Source: Jiella pacifica (lineage in GTDB: Bacteria > Pseudomonadota > Alphaproteobacteria > Rhizobiales > Rhizobiaceae). From it: a DNA stretch of 64,000 nucleotides. The notes beneath the pieces are model-generated. The model saw nothing but the letters and a program-made list of their open reading frames with translations. It ran no database searches and was not told the origin of the DNA. Numbering within the stretch: position 1 is the first letter of the stretch; the number at the start of each line of letters is the position of its first letter. The stretch covers positions 1-64,000 of the forward strand of contig NZ_JAAAMG010000022.1 of the NCBI RefSeq assembly GCF_010500815.1, given 5' to 3'. Below are positions 22,155 through 30,553 of this stretch, piece after piece. Position numbers and translations under genes: made by a program.

Positions 22155-23189
22155 ATGAAGAAACGCATCCTCATGCTCGCTGCGGCGGGTTCGCTCATCG
22201 CATCCGTCGCCGCCCAGGCGCAGACCAAGACGCTGACGGTCGGCGGCTATGGCGGCTCCTTCGAGACGCTGATGAAGGAACTGATCATTCCGCAGTTCGA
22301 GAAGACCCACGACGTCACGATCCAGTTCGTCGCCGGCAACTCGACCGAGAACCTCGCGCGCCTCCAGGCCCAAAAGGGCAACCAGGAGCTCGACGTCGTG
22401 ATTCTGGACGACGGTCCAATGTACCAGGCCGACGCGCTCGGCTTCTGTGCGCCGCTTGCCGCCGACGTCGCCTCCGAAGACATCTACGACCTCGCCAAGA
22501 TCGGCCCGAATTCGATCGGCGTGGGCTTCGTCGCCACCGGCTTCACCTACAGCACCGAATGGTTCAAGGAGAAAGGCTGGGAGCCGCCGTCGAGCTGGAA
22601 GGATCTGGAAGATCCGAAGTTCGAGCAGATCCTTTCGGTTCCGCCGATCTCCAACACCTACGGCCTCCACACCCTGGTGATGATGGCGCGCCTCAACGGC
22701 GGCGGCGAGAAGGACATCGACCCCGGCTTCACCGCGATGGCCGACGACGTCGCACCGAACGTCCTCGTCTTCGAGCCGTCCTCCGGCAAGATGTCGGAGC
22801 TCTTCCAGTCGAAGGAGATCGCCCTGTCGATCTGGGGTTCGGGCCGCACCAAGTCCCTGGCCGACACAGGTTTCCCGGCGAAATTCGCCTATCCGAAGGA
22901 AGGCGCCGTGGCGCTGATGCTCGCCGCCTGCCCGGTGGTCGAAAGCGACGCTCCAGAGGCCTCGCAGGAGTTCGTCAAGTATCTCCTCGACCCGGAAATC
23001 CAGGTGAAGCTCGCCGACGCCATGGGGTCTGGGCCGGTCAACAAGAAGACCGTCCTGCCGGACGAACTGGCCGAGTGGCTGCCCTATGGTCCCGAGCAGA
23101 TCGACAAGCTGGTCAAGGTCGACTGGGACGTGATCAATCCGAACCGCCAGGAGTGGACCCAGCGCTGGGCGCGTGAGGTCGAGCGCTGA
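22155..23189 (+). CDS. ABC transporter periplasmic substrate-binding protein (spermidine/putrescine or opine type)
   Basis: The 344-residue protein starts with a signal peptide (KKRILMLAAAGSLIASVAAQAQ, cleaved after about residue 23) and continues with the type 2 periplasmic binding fold of the PotD/AfuA group: TVGGYGGSFETLMKELIIPQFEK, the VAGNSTENLARLQAQKG segment, a DVVILDDGPMYQA loop and a C-terminal KYLLDPEIQVKLA. It delivers substrate to the two permeases and the ATPase encoded next. The ligand is unknown; polyamines, opines or other small cationic amines are usual for this group and fit the downstream FAD amine oxidases. It is the first gene of the operon driven from the LysR intergenic region. 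Confidence 0.88.
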   Translation: MKKRILMLAAAGSLIASVAAQAQTKTLTVGGYGGSFETLMKELIIPQFEKTHDVTIQFVAGNSTENLARLQAQKGNQELDVVILDDGPMYQADALGFCAPLAADVASEDIYDLAKIGPNSIGVGFVATGFTYSTEWFKEKGWEPPSSWKDLEDPKFEQILSVPPISNTYGLHTLVMMARLNGGGEKDIDPGFTAMADDVAPNVLVFEPSSGKMSELFQSKEIALSIWGSGRTKSLADTGFPAKFAYPKEGAVALMLAACPVVESDAPEASQEFVKYLLDPEIQVKLADAMGSGPVNKKTVLPDELAEWLPYGPEQIDKLVKVDWDVINPNRQEWTQRWAREVER

Positions 23190-23281
23190 GAGCGGCGGCT
23201 GCCTGATCAATCGGGCGGGAGCGGGCTGAACGCCCGTTCCCTGTCCTGCGGCGACCCGCGCGACGGATTGAACGAACGCAC

Positions 23282-24343
23282 ATGGCTATTCTGGAACTAC
23301 GCGATCTGACCAAGCGCTTCGGCGAGACGATCGCGGTCGATCGCTTCACGCTGTCGGTGGAGAAGGGTGAGTTCGTCTCGCTGCTCGGCCCCTCCGGCTG
23401 CGGCAAGACCACGACGCTGCAGATGGTCGCCGGCTTCGAGACCCCGACCAGCGGCTCGATCGCTCTCAACGGCCGCGACCTGTCGAAGGTGCCGGCAAGG
23501 GCCCGCGGCCTCGGCATCGTCTTCCAGACCTATGCGCTGTTTCCGCACATGACGGTGGAAGAGAACGTCGGCTTCGGCCTCGAGATGCGCAAGGTCCCGG
23601 CGGACGAGCGCAAGCGGCGGATTGCCGAGACGCTAGACCTCGTCCATCTGTCGCATCTTTCGGCGCGCTATCCGCGCCAGATGTCCGGCGGCCAGCGCCA
23701 GCGCGTCGCGCTGGCGCGCGCCCTCGTCATCGAGCCGGAGCTTCTGCTCCTCGACGAGCCCTTGTCCAATCTCGATGCCAAGCTGCGCGAGGAGATGCAG
23801 CTGGAACTGCGGCGCATCCAGCAGGAGGCCGGCGTGACGACGCTGCTTGTCACCCACGACCAGTCCGAGGCCATGGCGCTCAGCGATCGCATCGCCGTCA
23901 TGCAGGGCGGCCGGCTGATCCAGGAAGCGACGCCCTTCGAGGCCTATGACCGGCCGACCAACGGCTTCGTCTCGTCGTTTCTCGGCAAGAGCAACGCCAT
24001 CGACGCCCATCTTGAGGCGGGCGGGCCGGGCGCGGCGCAGCTCCGTTGCGGGGACATCCGCCTCGACGGCCCGGTCTCGTCGCAGGGGCCGGGGGCGGTG
24101 CTGGTCTCGCTGCGGCCGGAGCGGATCGAATTTTGCGGGGAAGGCGAGGGGATCGTCTCGGGAACAGTCGTCGAGCGCGTCTTCCTCGGGGACCAGTGGC
24201 TGTTCAAGGTGAAGACCGGCCTCGGCGAACTGCTCGTCGTGCGCCGCAACAGCGGCCGGCGCGAGCCCGATCTCGGCGAGGCCGTCCACCTCTCTTGGCA
24301 GGCCGAGCATCTGCGCATCCTCGAAGCGGGGTCGGCGGCATGA
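23282..24343 (+). CDS. ABC transporter ATP-binding protein (PotA-like)
   Basis: The 353-residue ATPase has Walker A GPSGCGKTT, Q-loop VFQTYALFPHMTV, signature [14 protein letters not shown], Walker [13 protein letters not shown] and the H-loop THDQSEAMAL, followed by a C-terminal TOBE domain (about 280-350). It energises import through the two permeases encoded directly downstream; its stop overlaps the first permease start (ATGA). The TOBE domain is typical of the spermidine/putrescine and iron(III) group of importers. Confidence 0.93.
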   Translation: MAILELRDLTKRFGETIAVDRFTLSVEKGEFVSLLGPSGCGKTTTLQMVAGFETPTSGSIALNGRDLSKVPARARGLGIVFQTYALFPHMTVEENVGFGLEMRKVPADERKRRIAETLDLVHLSHLSARYPRQMSGGQRQRVALARALVIEPELLLLDEPLSNLDAKLREEMQLELRRIQQEAGVTTLLVTHDQSEAMALSDRIAVMQGGRLIQEATPFEAYDRPTNGFVSSFLGKSNAIDAHLEAGGPGAAQLRCGDIRLDGPVSSQGPGAVLVSLRPERIEFCGEGEGIVSGTVVERVFLGDQWLFKVKTGLGELLVVRRNSGRREPDLGEAVHLSWQAEHLRILEAGSAA

Positions 24344-25197
24344 CCGGCGATCGTGCCCGCCCATGGCTGTTGAGCGCGCCGGCGCTCCTGCTCTTCGCGG
24401 TCATGCTGGTGACGCCGCTGGTGATGACGGCGATCCTGTCCTTCAACAGCTTCGACTTCTATGGCGGGATCCAGCCGACCTTCGGGTTTAGCAACTATGC
24501 CGACGTGCTCGGCGACAGCTATTTCTACGAGATCTTCGGGCGCACCTTCCTCATCGCGCTCGTCACCACCGTGATCTGCGCGCTGATCGGTACGCCGCAG
24601 GCCTATTTCCTCCTGCGCATGCACCCGTTCTGGCGCTCGCTGATGATCCTCGTGGTACTCGGCCCGCTGCTCATATCCGTCGTCGTGCGGACGCTCGGCT
24701 GGGCAATTCTCCTCGGCAACAACGGCGTCATCAACGAGGCGCTGCGCAATATCGGCCTGATCGAGCGGCCCCTGAAGATGATGTACACTTCCGGCGGCAT
24801 CGTTTTGGCGCTCGTCCACGTCATGGTGCCCTTCATGATCCTCGCAGTCTGGGCGGCGCTGCAGCGCCAGGATCCCGCGACTGAGAAGGCGGCTGAATCC
24901 CTCGGCGCCAAGCCCTTCACGGTGTTTCGGCGGATCGTCCTGCCGCAGGCGATGCCGGGCATCCTGTCCGGGTCGCTGATCGTCTTCTCGCTGTCGGCCA
25001 GTGCCTTCGCGACGCCGGCGATCCTCGGCGGGCGGCGGGTGAAAGTGGTTTCGACCACGGTGTATGACGAGTTCCTGAACACCTTGAACTGGCCGCTCGG
25101 CGCCGCCATCGCCGTCATTCTCCTCGTTTCTGTCCTCGCCATCATGGTCGCCTGGAACCGGCTGGTCGAGAAGCGCTTCGCGGCGGTGTTCCAATGA
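24340..25197 (+). CDS. ABC transporter permease (PotB-like)
   Basis: The 285-residue inner-membrane protein has six hydrophobic segments, and the coupling helix EAA motif appears as EKAAESLGAKPFTVFRRIVLPQAMPGI. The ATG at 24340 overlaps the stop of the ATPase gene, and its own stop overlaps the next permease start, so the genes are translationally coupled. Fold and length match PotB-like permeases that pair with a PotC-like partner. Confidence 0.92.
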   Translation: MTGDRARPWLLSAPALLLFAVMLVTPLVMTAILSFNSFDFYGGIQPTFGFSNYADVLGDSYFYEIFGRTFLIALVTTVICALIGTPQAYFLLRMHPFWRSLMILVVLGPLLISVVVRTLGWAILLGNNGVINEALRNIGLIERPLKMMYTSGGIVLALVHVMVPFMILAVWAALQRQDPATEKAAESLGAKPFTVFRRIVLPQAMPGILSGSLIVFSLSASAFATPAILGGRRVKVVSTTVYDEFLNTLNWPLGAAIAVILLVSVLAIMVAWNRLVEKRFAAVFQ

Positions 25198-25994
25198 TCA
25201 GGAACGGTGCCTTCGCCAAGCTCTTCAGCCTCGTCTTCGCGGTCTTCATGCTGGCGCCGCTGGTCGTCGTCATGGGGGTGGCCTTCACCCCGGAAGGGTT
25301 TCTGGAATTCCCGCCGAGCGGCATTTCGCTGCGCTGGTTTGAGGCAATCCTCGACAATCCCGACTTCATCGACGCGGCGATCGTCAGCCTGCAGCTCGGC
25401 GTCGCCTCGGCCACCATCGCGACGGTGATCTGCGTGCCCGCAGCGCTCGCCATCGGCGGCGGCCGGTTTGCCGGCCGCGATGCGCTGCAGGCGCTGTTCC
25501 TGTCGCCACTGACGGTGCCGACGGTAGTGCTGGGTATCGCTTTCCTGCGGTTCCTGTCGATGATGGGGCTGAACGGCACCTTCGGGGGTCTCGTCTTCTG
25601 CCATGTCGTCATCATCGTGCCCTTCGTCCTGCGGCTCGTCCTCGCCTCGGTTACCGGTCTCGATCCGTCGATCGCCCGGGCGGCGACGTCGCTCGGGGCG
25701 GGCGGCTGGACGGTGTTTTGGCGGATCACTCTTCCGGCGATCGTCCCCGGCGTCGTCGGCGGCTGGGTGCTCGCCTTCATCACCAGCTTCGACGAGCTCA
25801 CCGTCACCGTTTTCATCGTCAATCCGGCGACGACGACGTTGCCCGTCAAGCTGTTTTCCCACATCACCCAGACCACCGACCCGCTGGTCGCCTCGGTCTC
25901 GACGGTCGCCATCCTGTTCACGGTCGCGCTGATGCTGATCGTCGACCGGCTCTACGGGCTCGATCGTCTGCTCATCGGAGAAGGAACCCGCTGA
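25194..25994 (+). CDS. ABC transporter permease (PotC-like)
   Basis: The 266-residue partner permease has six membrane segments and an EAA-type loop (ARAATSLGAGGWTVFWRITLPAIVPGV). It starts at an ATG overlapping the stop of the first permease and ends in a TGATG overlap with the downstream FAD oxidoreductase. The tight coupling of transporter and catabolic enzymes shows that the imported compound is the likely substrate of the oxidases. Confidence 0.92.
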   Translation: MIRNGAFAKLFSLVFAVFMLAPLVVVMGVAFTPEGFLEFPPSGISLRWFEAILDNPDFIDAAIVSLQLGVASATIATVICVPAALAIGGGRFAGRDALQALFLSPLTVPTVVLGIAFLRFLSMMGLNGTFGGLVFCHVVIIVPFVLRLVLASVTGLDPSIARAATSLGAGGWTVFWRITLPAIVPGVVGGWVLAFITSFDELTVTVFIVNPATTTLPVKLFSHITQTTDPLVASVSTVAILFTVALMLIVDRLYGLDRLLIGEGTR

Positions 25995-27103
25995 TGTCGA
26001 GCGATGCGCTCGTTCTCGGCGGCGGCCTCGTCGGCGCCGCCACCGCCTATGGTCTGGCCAGGGAAGGCCTTTCCGTCACCGTTCTCGACGAAGGTGACGT
26101 CGCTTTCCGCGCTTCCAGGGGCAATTTCGGCCTCGTCTGGGTGCAGTCGAAGGGTGACGGCTATCCGGATTATGCTATCTGGACCCGCCGCAGCGCCGAT
26201 CTTTGGCCGAGCCTCGATGCGATGCTGAAGGAGGAGACCGGCGTCTCCACCGCCTACGAGAAGCCGGGCGGACTGCATTTCTGCCTCTCCGAAGAGGAGC
26301 TGGAGAACCGCAAGGCGCTGCTCGCCCGGCTCCACAACGTCCATGGCGCGGCCAATTACGGTGCTCGCCTCGTCGACCGCCAGGAAGTGCGGGAGATGAT
26401 GCCTGAGATCGGGCCGGATGTCGTCGGCGGCACCTATTGCGAGCATGACGGTCATGCGAGCCCGCTTTACCTGTTGCGGGCGCTACACGACGGCATCAAG
26501 CGTCGCGGCGGCCGCATCGTCGCCGACGCCAGAGCCGAGACGATCGCCCGAGATGGCGAGGGTTATGCCGTGAAGACGCCGTCGGGAACGTACCGGGCAG
26601 GGCGCGTCGTCCTTGCTGCCGGCCTCGGCAACAAGGCACTGGGCAAGGAGGTTGGACTCGACCTCAACATCGCGCCGCTGAAGGGCCAGATCCTCGTCAC
26701 CGAGCGCACGAAGCCGCGCCTGAACATGCCCACCCATGTGGTCCGCCAGACCGGCGAGGGCTCGATCATGATCGGCGACAGTCACGAGGACGTCGGCTTC
26801 GACGTCTCGTCCTCCTCGGACGTGATGGCGACCCTCGCCGCACGGGCGATCCGGATGTTCCCCTTCGTGAAGGATCTGCGCATCGTCCGGTCCTGGGCGG
26901 CGCTCCGGATCATGAGCCCCGACGGATATCCGATCTACCAGCAATCCGAGACCCATCCCGGGGTCTTCTCGGTCAACTGCCATTCCGGCGTGACGCTCGC
27001 CGGCTCACATGCCCTGGCTTTGGCGCCGATGATCGCGAAAGGCGCGCTCGGCGAGGAGCTTGCGGCGTTTTCTGCAAGGAGGTTCGATGCCCCAGCGAAT
27101 TGA
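25994..27103 (+). CDS. FAD-dependent amine/amino-acid dehydrogenase, catalytic subunit (DadA/HcnC/OoxB-like)
   Basis: The 369-residue DAO-fold flavoprotein begins with the ADP-binding motif ALVLGGGLVGAATAYGLA and has a conserved FAD segment RASRGNFGLVWVQSKGDG, a central VLAAGLGNKALG motif and a C-terminal CHSGVTLAGSHALALAPMIA. Followed by a small [2Fe-2S] protein and a large FAD/NAD-type subunit, it makes up the heterotrimer found in HCN synthase, opine oxidases and D-hydroxyproline dehydrogenase. It should oxidise a secondary amine or N-substituted amino acid and pass electrons to the respiratory chain. The substrate cannot be read from sequence. The ATG overlaps the permease stop (TGATG). 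Confidence 0.83.
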   Translation: MSSDALVLGGGLVGAATAYGLAREGLSVTVLDEGDVAFRASRGNFGLVWVQSKGDGYPDYAIWTRRSADLWPSLDAMLKEETGVSTAYEKPGGLHFCLSEEELENRKALLARLHNVHGAANYGARLVDRQEVREMMPEIGPDVVGGTYCEHDGHASPLYLLRALHDGIKRRGGRIVADARAETIARDGEGYAVKTPSGTYRAGRVVLAAGLGNKALGKEVGLDLNIAPLKGQILVTERTKPRLNMPTHVVRQTGEGSIMIGDSHEDVGFDVSSSSDVMATLAARAIRMFPFVKDLRIVRSWAALRIMSPDGYPIYQQSETHPGVFSVNCHSGVTLAGSHALALAPMIAKGALGEELAAFSARRFDAPAN

Positions 27104-27377
27104 CGGGAGCGGCGAGACGGTCCGCTTCACCTTCGAGGGTCGGGAAGTTGCTGCGCGTGCCGGCGAGACGCTGGCCGCTGCCTTGATCGCCGCGGGCGAG
27201 ACGACGACGCGCGATTCGGTCGTGTCCGGCGCGCCGCGCGGACCATTCTGCATGATGGGGGTCTGCTACGAATGCCTCGTCGAGATCGACGGGGTGCCGA
27301 ACCGGCAGGCCTGCATGATCGTGGCGGAGCCGGGAATGACCGTGAACCGTCAGACGGCGGACGAGGTGGTGGCATGA
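27087..27377 (+). CDS. (2Fe-2S)-binding subunit of the amine dehydrogenase (HcnA/SoxA-N-like)
   Basis: The 96-residue ferredoxin-fold protein carries the [2Fe-2S] ligands in the pattern C-x4-C-x2-C (FCMMGVCYEC) with a distal Cys in RQACMI. The compact size and position between two flavoprotein genes match the gamma subunit of opine oxidase, HCN synthase and hydroxyproline dehydrogenase complexes, where it shuttles electrons between the two flavins. An AAGGAGG site 5 nt before the ATG at 27087 fixes the start, inside the 3' end of the preceding gene; its stop overlaps the next start (ATGA). Confidence 0.9.
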   Translation: MPQRIDGSGETVRFTFEGREVAARAGETLAAALIAAGETTTRDSVVSGAPRGPFCMMGVCYECLVEIDGVPNRQACMIVAEPGMTVNRQTADEVVA

Positions 27378-28756
27378 ACAGCTATGACGTGGTGGTGGTG
27401 GGCGCCGGACCGGCCGGCATGGCCTGCGCGACGGAGGCCAGCCGGGCCGGACTTTCGACCCTCGTCCTCGACGAGCAGCCACGCCCCGGCGGGCAGATCT
27501 ATCGCGACATCGAGGTCTCGGATCCGGGGCGCCGGGCGCTGCTCGGCAAGGACTATGGCGAAGGCGCACGGATCGCCGAGGCCTTTCGGGCGTCGAAGGC
27601 CGAGTATCGTTCCGGTGCCGTCGTCTGGAACATCGACAGCGAAAAGCGCATCGATTATTCGGCCGGGGGCAGGTCCCACAGCGTCCAGGCGAAAAGCCTC
27701 GTCGTCGCGACGGGCGCCATCGAGCGGCCGACGCCGATGCCCGGCTGGACGCTGCCGGGCGTCACCACCGTCGGCGCGGTGCAGATCCTTCTCAAGACGT
27801 CGGGCATCGTCTTCGAAGACCTCGTCCTCGTCGGCTCGGGTCCACTCCTGTGGCTGGCCGCGACCCAGATGATCGCCGCCGGCGCGCCGCCCAAGGCCAT
27901 CGTCGAGACCGTGCCTCGAAGTCGCTACCGGGAAGCCGCGAGGCATTTCGCCAAGGCGCTACGCGGCTGGCGCTACCTTGCCAAGGGTTTTGCCATGATG
28001 CGGGCAGTGAAGAAGGCCGGCGTGCCGGTCCACAGCGACGCGGCGGACATCGCCATCGAAGGCGAGATCGCGGTCACCGCAGTGACCTTCACCAGCGGCG
28101 GCACGCGGCAGCGGATCGAGACCGCGCATGTGGCGCTGCATCAGGGCGTCGTCCCGAACCAGCAGATCACCCGGCTGATGAACTGCAAGCATCGCTTCGA
28201 CGACAGCCAGCGCGCATTCCTGCCGGTCGTCGACGAGAGTTTCGAGACCTCGATTCCCGGCGTCTACGTCGCCGGCGACGGCGCCGGCATTGGCGGCGCG
28301 AAGTCGGCGGAGATGCGCGGGCGGCTGGTCGCCATGCGGATCGCCGAAAAAGTCGGAAACCGGGCTGGCGAGGCTGCGAAACTTCGCACCGAACTGGCAA
28401 AGGATGCCGCCGTGCGGCCGCTGCTGGAGGCACTCTACGCGCCCGCGGCCGACGTTCTCGCGCCGGCCGACGCGACGATGGTCTGCCGCTGCGAGGAGAT
28501 CACCGCCGGGCAGATCCGCGAAGCGGTGGCGCTGGGTGCGCCGGGGCCGAACCAGGTGAAGTCGTTCCTGCGGGCCGGCATGGGCCCCTGCCAGGGGCGG
28601 ATGTGCGGCCTCGCGGTGAGCGAGATCATTGCCGCGGCCAAGGGAGAGACGCCCTCGACCGTCGACTACTACCGCATTCGCCCGCCGCTGAAGCCGCTGC
28701 TCCTGTCGGAACTCGCCGGGCTCGGCGCCGAGGAGCCGCGCGAGGCGGCAGAGTAG
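27374..28756 (+). CDS. NAD(P)/FAD-dependent oxidoreductase subunit with C-terminal BFD-type [2Fe-2S] domain (HcnB/OoxA-like)
   Basis: The 460-residue protein has an N-terminal FAD motif (VVVVGAGPAGMACA), a second nucleotide-binding region around LVLVGSGPLLWLAAT, an ATGAIERPTPMPGWTLPGV segment typical of the family, and a VYVAGDGAGIGG motif. The C-terminus has a BFD-like four-Cys cluster domain (CRCEE and GPCQGRMCG). It is the alpha subunit of the heterotrimeric amine dehydrogenase and likely receives electrons from the catalytic DAO subunit through the small [2Fe-2S] protein. It starts by overlapping the small subunit stop, and a second DAO gene follows 34 bp later. Confidence 0.87.
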   Translation: MNSYDVVVVGAGPAGMACATEASRAGLSTLVLDEQPRPGGQIYRDIEVSDPGRRALLGKDYGEGARIAEAFRASKAEYRSGAVVWNIDSEKRIDYSAGGRSHSVQAKSLVVATGAIERPTPMPGWTLPGVTTVGAVQILLKTSGIVFEDLVLVGSGPLLWLAATQMIAAGAPPKAIVETVPRSRYREAARHFAKALRGWRYLAKGFAMMRAVKKAGVPVHSDAADIAIEGEIAVTAVTFTSGGTRQRIETAHVALHQGVVPNQQITRLMNCKHRFDDSQRAFLPVVDESFETSIPGVYVAGDGAGIGGAKSAEMRGRLVAMRIAEKVGNRAGEAAKLRTELAKDAAVRPLLEALYAPAADVLAPADATMVCRCEEITAGQIREAVALGAPGPNQVKSFLRAGMGPCQGRMCGLAVSEIIAAAKGETPSTVDYYRIRPPLKPLLLSELAGLGAEEPREAAE

Positions 28757-28790
28757 CATCCGGCGTCAAACCGCCTGAAAGGCATGTCTC

Positions 28791-29912
28791 ATGACCAATC
28801 GCACGGCCGATCTCCTCGTCATCGGCGGGGGCATTCACGGCTGCTCGGCAGCTCTCCAGGCGGCCATGCGCGGCCTCGATGTCGTCGTCATCGAGAAGGA
28901 CACGGTGGCGCGCCACGCTTCGGGTGTGAATGCCGGCGGCGTGCGGCGGCTCGGCCGTGACTATGCCGAGGTGCCGATCTCCCAGCGCTCGATGGAAATC
29001 TGGCACCGGATCGGGGAACTGCTCGACGACGACTGCGGCTTCCAGCGGGCGCCGCAGATCAAGGTCGCCGAGACCGACGCCGACCTTCAGGACCTCAAGG
29101 ATCGCGCCGCGCATCTCCGCGCCATGGGCTTCGAGCACGAGGTCGTCCTCGACCGAAACGAACTTCGCACGCATCTGCCGGCTGTATCCGAACATTGCGT
29201 CGGGGGACTGGCGAGCTTCGATGACGGCTTCGCGCTGCCCTATCAGACGACCTTCGCCTTCCAGCGCAAGGCTCGCTCGCTCGGCGTGCGCTTCGAGGAG
29301 AACTGCCGGGCGCAAAGGGTCGAGCGCGTCGGTTCCGACTTCAAGGTGACGACCGAGCGCGGCGTCTTCACCGGGCGAAAGCTCTTGAATTGCGGCGGCG
29401 CCTGGGCCGGAGAGATCGCGCGGCAACTCGGCGAAGGCGTCAGCGTCGAGCCGACGGCGCCGATGATGCTGGTGACCTCCCGCATGCCGCGCTTCTGCAC
29501 GGCCGTCGTCGGCAATCAGAGCCGGCCGCTCTCCTTCAAGCAGATGGCCAACGGCACCGTCGTCATTGGCGGCGGGCGGCGCGGCCGGGCGCTGCCGGAG
29601 ACCAACGTCTCCGAGCTGATCTTTTCGGAGCTTCGCCAGACCGCCGAGACGGCGATGGCCATCTTCCCGATCATGCGACAGGCGAGCATCGTCCGCTCCT
29701 GGGCGGGCATCGAAGGCCGCATGCCGGACGGAATTCCGGTGATCTCGGCATCATCCACCGAGGAAGGCGCCTATCATGCCTTCGGCTTCTCGTCCCACGG
29801 CTTCCAGCTCGGCCCGGGCGTCGGCGAGATCATGGGCGAACTGATCGCGACCGGTGCGACCAACGCCCCGATCGCGCCCTTTTCGATCACCCGTTTCACC
29901 CCGGAGCCTTGA
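28791..29912 (+). CDS. Second FAD-dependent amine/amino-acid oxidase of the cluster
   Basis: The 373-residue DAO-fold protein has LLVIGGGIHGCSAALQAAMRG for ADP binding, then RHASGVNAGGVRRLGRDYAE (FAD contact region), LLNCGGAWAGEIA and a C-terminal GFSSHGFQLGPGVGEIMGELI. It is only distantly similar to the first DAO subunit of the same operon and probably acts on a related or subsequent substrate (sarcosine or D-amino acid oxidase-like). The ATG follows a plausible AAAGG-type site. A RidA gene lies 43 bp downstream, fitting production of an imine or enamine. Confidence 0.85.
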   Translation: MTNRTADLLVIGGGIHGCSAALQAAMRGLDVVVIEKDTVARHASGVNAGGVRRLGRDYAEVPISQRSMEIWHRIGELLDDDCGFQRAPQIKVAETDADLQDLKDRAAHLRAMGFEHEVVLDRNELRTHLPAVSEHCVGGLASFDDGFALPYQTTFAFQRKARSLGVRFEENCRAQRVERVGSDFKVTTERGVFTGRKLLNCGGAWAGEIARQLGEGVSVEPTAPMMLVTSRMPRFCTAVVGNQSRPLSFKQMANGTVVIGGGRRGRALPETNVSELIFSELRQTAETAMAIFPIMRQASIVRSWAGIEGRMPDGIPVISASSTEEGAYHAFGFSSHGFQLGPGVGEIMGELIATGATNAPIAPFSITRFTPEP

Positions 29913-29955
29913 GGCTTCCGGATCCAACCTCACGCATAACGAAGGAATTTCAAGC

Positions 29956-30300
29956 GTGATCACCCGCCACATCCAGACCAAGATCAACCACCGCGTCGTC
30001 GAGCACAACGGCGTCCTCTACTTCGGCGGCCTCGTCGCCGACGACAAGTCCAAGGACATGAAGGGCCAGACAGCCGAGATCTGCGCCAAGCTCGACGATC
30101 TTCTCGCCAAGGTCGGCTCGTCCAAGGAAAAGCTCCTGACGGCGATGATCTACATCTCCGACTTCGCGGCCAAGGACGGCATGAACGAGGCGTGGCTCGA
30201 GTGGATCCCGGCCGAGCACCTGCCGACGCGGGCCACCATCGGCGTCGCCGAACTCGGCAAGGATGTCCTCATCGAGGTGGTCATCTCCGCTGCCAAATAG
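29956..30300 (+). CDS. RidA-family (YjgF) enamine/imine deaminase
   Basis: The 114-residue protein carries RidA family features: YFGGLVADD near residue 22, QTAEICAKLDDLLAKVGSSKEKLLTAMIYISDF, the catalytic-site Arg in PTRATIGVAEL, and a final LIEVVISA. RidA proteins hydrolyse reactive enamine/imine intermediates released by amine oxidases and PLP enzymes, exactly what two upstream FAD oxidases would produce. A GTG start at 29956 is chosen because of an AAGGAA 8 nt upstream; no ATG exists before the conserved region. A 14-bp terminator hairpin follows, so this is the last gene of the operon. Confidence 0.9.
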   Translation: MITRHIQTKINHRVVEHNGVLYFGGLVADDKSKDMKGQTAEICAKLDDLLAKVGSSKEKLLTAMIYISDFAAKDGMNEAWLEWIPAEHLPTRATIGVAELGKDVLIEVVISAAK

Positions 30301-30322
30301 ACTTCGAGGCGAAACGGGCGGT

Positions 30323-30358
30323 TGGTTCGGCCGGGCGGAACAATGCCCGGCCGAACCA
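30323..30358 (+). terminator. 14-bp hairpin ending the amine-utilisation operon
   Basis: Arms TGGTTCGGCCGGGC at 30323-30336 and its exact complement at 30345-30358 with an 8-nt loop lie 22 bp after the RidA stop. There is no T-tract, so termination may be assisted by other factors, but position and stem length support a transcript end. Confidence 0.6.
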
Positions 30359-30509
30359 TCGCTCGGCAGTCAAGCCCTTGGCGTAGAAAGCCTGCCCGCA
30401 GCTCCGAACGGGGACGGTCCCGTCCGCCCATGTGACGGCGGCACATTCCCCTCGACGGGGATCTGGTTCGCCGCAAGGCGGACGGGACCCGGGAGACGCG
30501 ATTTCATGC

Positions 30510-30525
30510 TGAGGTACGTTGATCA
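30510..30525. promoter_or_regulatory. LacI-type operator copy 1, upstream of its regulator gene
   Basis: TGAGGTACGTTGATCA shares 15 of 16 positions with the site at 31651-31666 and has a central C-G step between its half sites, as expected for LacI-family operators. It lies 28 bp before the LacI-type regulator start, suggesting autoregulation. Confidence 0.6.
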
Positions 30526-30553
30526 GGAAGCGTCAGCCGGCTAACCTGGCGTC

